Assembly (NCBI RefSeq): GCF_036346595.1
Contig: NZ_CP107834.1
Span: 1,488,001-1,552,000, forward strand
DNA: 64,000 nt
Source of the DNA: Streptomyces sp. NBC_00525
GTDB taxonomy: Bacteria; Actinomycetota; Actinomycetes; Streptomycetales; Streptomycetaceae
Reading direction: 5' to 3'
Numbering within the stretch: position 1 is the stretch's first letter; each line of letters opens with the position of its first letter. Positions 63,882 through 64,000 of the stretch are shown one piece after another. The notes beneath the pieces are model-generated. The model had not been told where the DNA came from and searched no databases. It saw only the letters and a list, made by a program, of their open reading frames with translations. The position numbers and the translations under genes are program-made.

Positions 63882-63963
63882 TTCTGACACACTCTCAAGA
63901 AGGTTGTCTCTCAACGGTGTTCGGACACAGGAGGCACTACGTGCTCACGTCGGGGCGTGGCAG

Positions 63964-64000
63964 GTGAGCAAACGGGAGCGCCTACGGCGTCAGGCCTACG
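63964..64000 (+). CDS. Start of a divergent gene cut by the window edge
   Basis: GTG 63964 opens a frame SKRERLRRQAY that runs off the window. A better ribosome site (AGGAGG at 63929) precedes a GTG at 63941, but that frame ends after 8 codons at 63967, overlapping GTG 63964 (GTGA). So either the 8-codon frame is a tiny coupled leader or the real gene begins at 63964. The product is basic at its start, otherwise unknown. Confidence 0.4.
   Translation, partial: MSKRERLRRQAY

Overview
The window is a stretch of a high-GC actinobacterial chromosome. The gene content, the order of conserved genes, frequent GTG starts and strong third-position GC all point to Streptomyces. It looks like conserved core chromosome, similar to the region of S. 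coelicolor that carries pspA, the cobalamin salvage genes, pepA, lpd-sucB-aceE, lipB-lipA, glnA, glnII and the amylase/pullulanase genes. I see no insertion sequence, prophage, tRNA, rRNA or CRISPR array.

Layout. Positions 1-5.3 kb hold a sensor kinase (cut by the window edge), the pspAA-pspA envelope-stress pair, a DUF3043 membrane protein, a methyltransferase and a secreted HtrA-like lipoprotein protease. Positions 5.4-10.8 kb hold the late cobalamin genes cobU, cobT and cobS, with a membrane protein and a GH114-like lipoprotein between and beside them. Positions 11-20 kb hold pepA and the 2-oxoacid dehydrogenase genes: lpd (E3), sucB (E2 with two lipoyl domains), a GntR regulator and aceE (E1). 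Positions 20-26 kb hold accessory genes: WYL regulator, DUF4240, GNAT, nucleoside-diphosphate-sugar epimerase-like, FAD oxidoreductase and a TPR-type regulator. Positions 26.4-30 kb hold lipB-lipA and small conserved membrane proteins.

Positions 30-38 kb contain both glutamine synthetases, glnA (GSI) and glnII (GSII). Each is preceded by a sequence matching the GlnR box (gTnAc-n6-GaAAc, repeated). Between them lie a SulP transporter, a VOC protein, an MmpS-like protein, an ArsC-like protein and a Gfo/Idh/MocA oxidoreductase. Positions 38.8-50.5 kb are mostly regulatory: a short Cys-containing leader peptide before a receiver-less winged-helix protein, an MMPL exporter divergent from a kinase/regulator pair, a MarR regulator divergent from an AhpD-like gene with a clear palindrome between them, a sigma-like/membrane fusion protein, a TetR regulator and an AfsR-like ATPase. 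Positions 50.7-57.9 kb encode starch degradation: a 1774-residue two-headed amylase-pullulanase and a CBM20 alpha-amylase, with a cluster of GCAA/TTGC inverted repeats upstream of the amylase. The window ends with a 1502-residue CHAT-domain (caspase-like) protein, divergent from a gene that runs off the right edge.

How the genes fit together. LipB and LipA make the lipoyl cofactor that SucB carries; SucB, Lpd and AceE are parts of the same dehydrogenase machinery. CobU, CobT and CobS are the nucleotide-loop assembly steps of B12. GlnA and GlnII assimilate ammonium under a probably shared GlnR control. Most convergent gene pairs are separated by strong GC-rich hairpins that I list as bidirectional terminators. 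The least explained parts are the CHAT protein locus, the sigma/membrane fusion protein and two short upstream reading frames.
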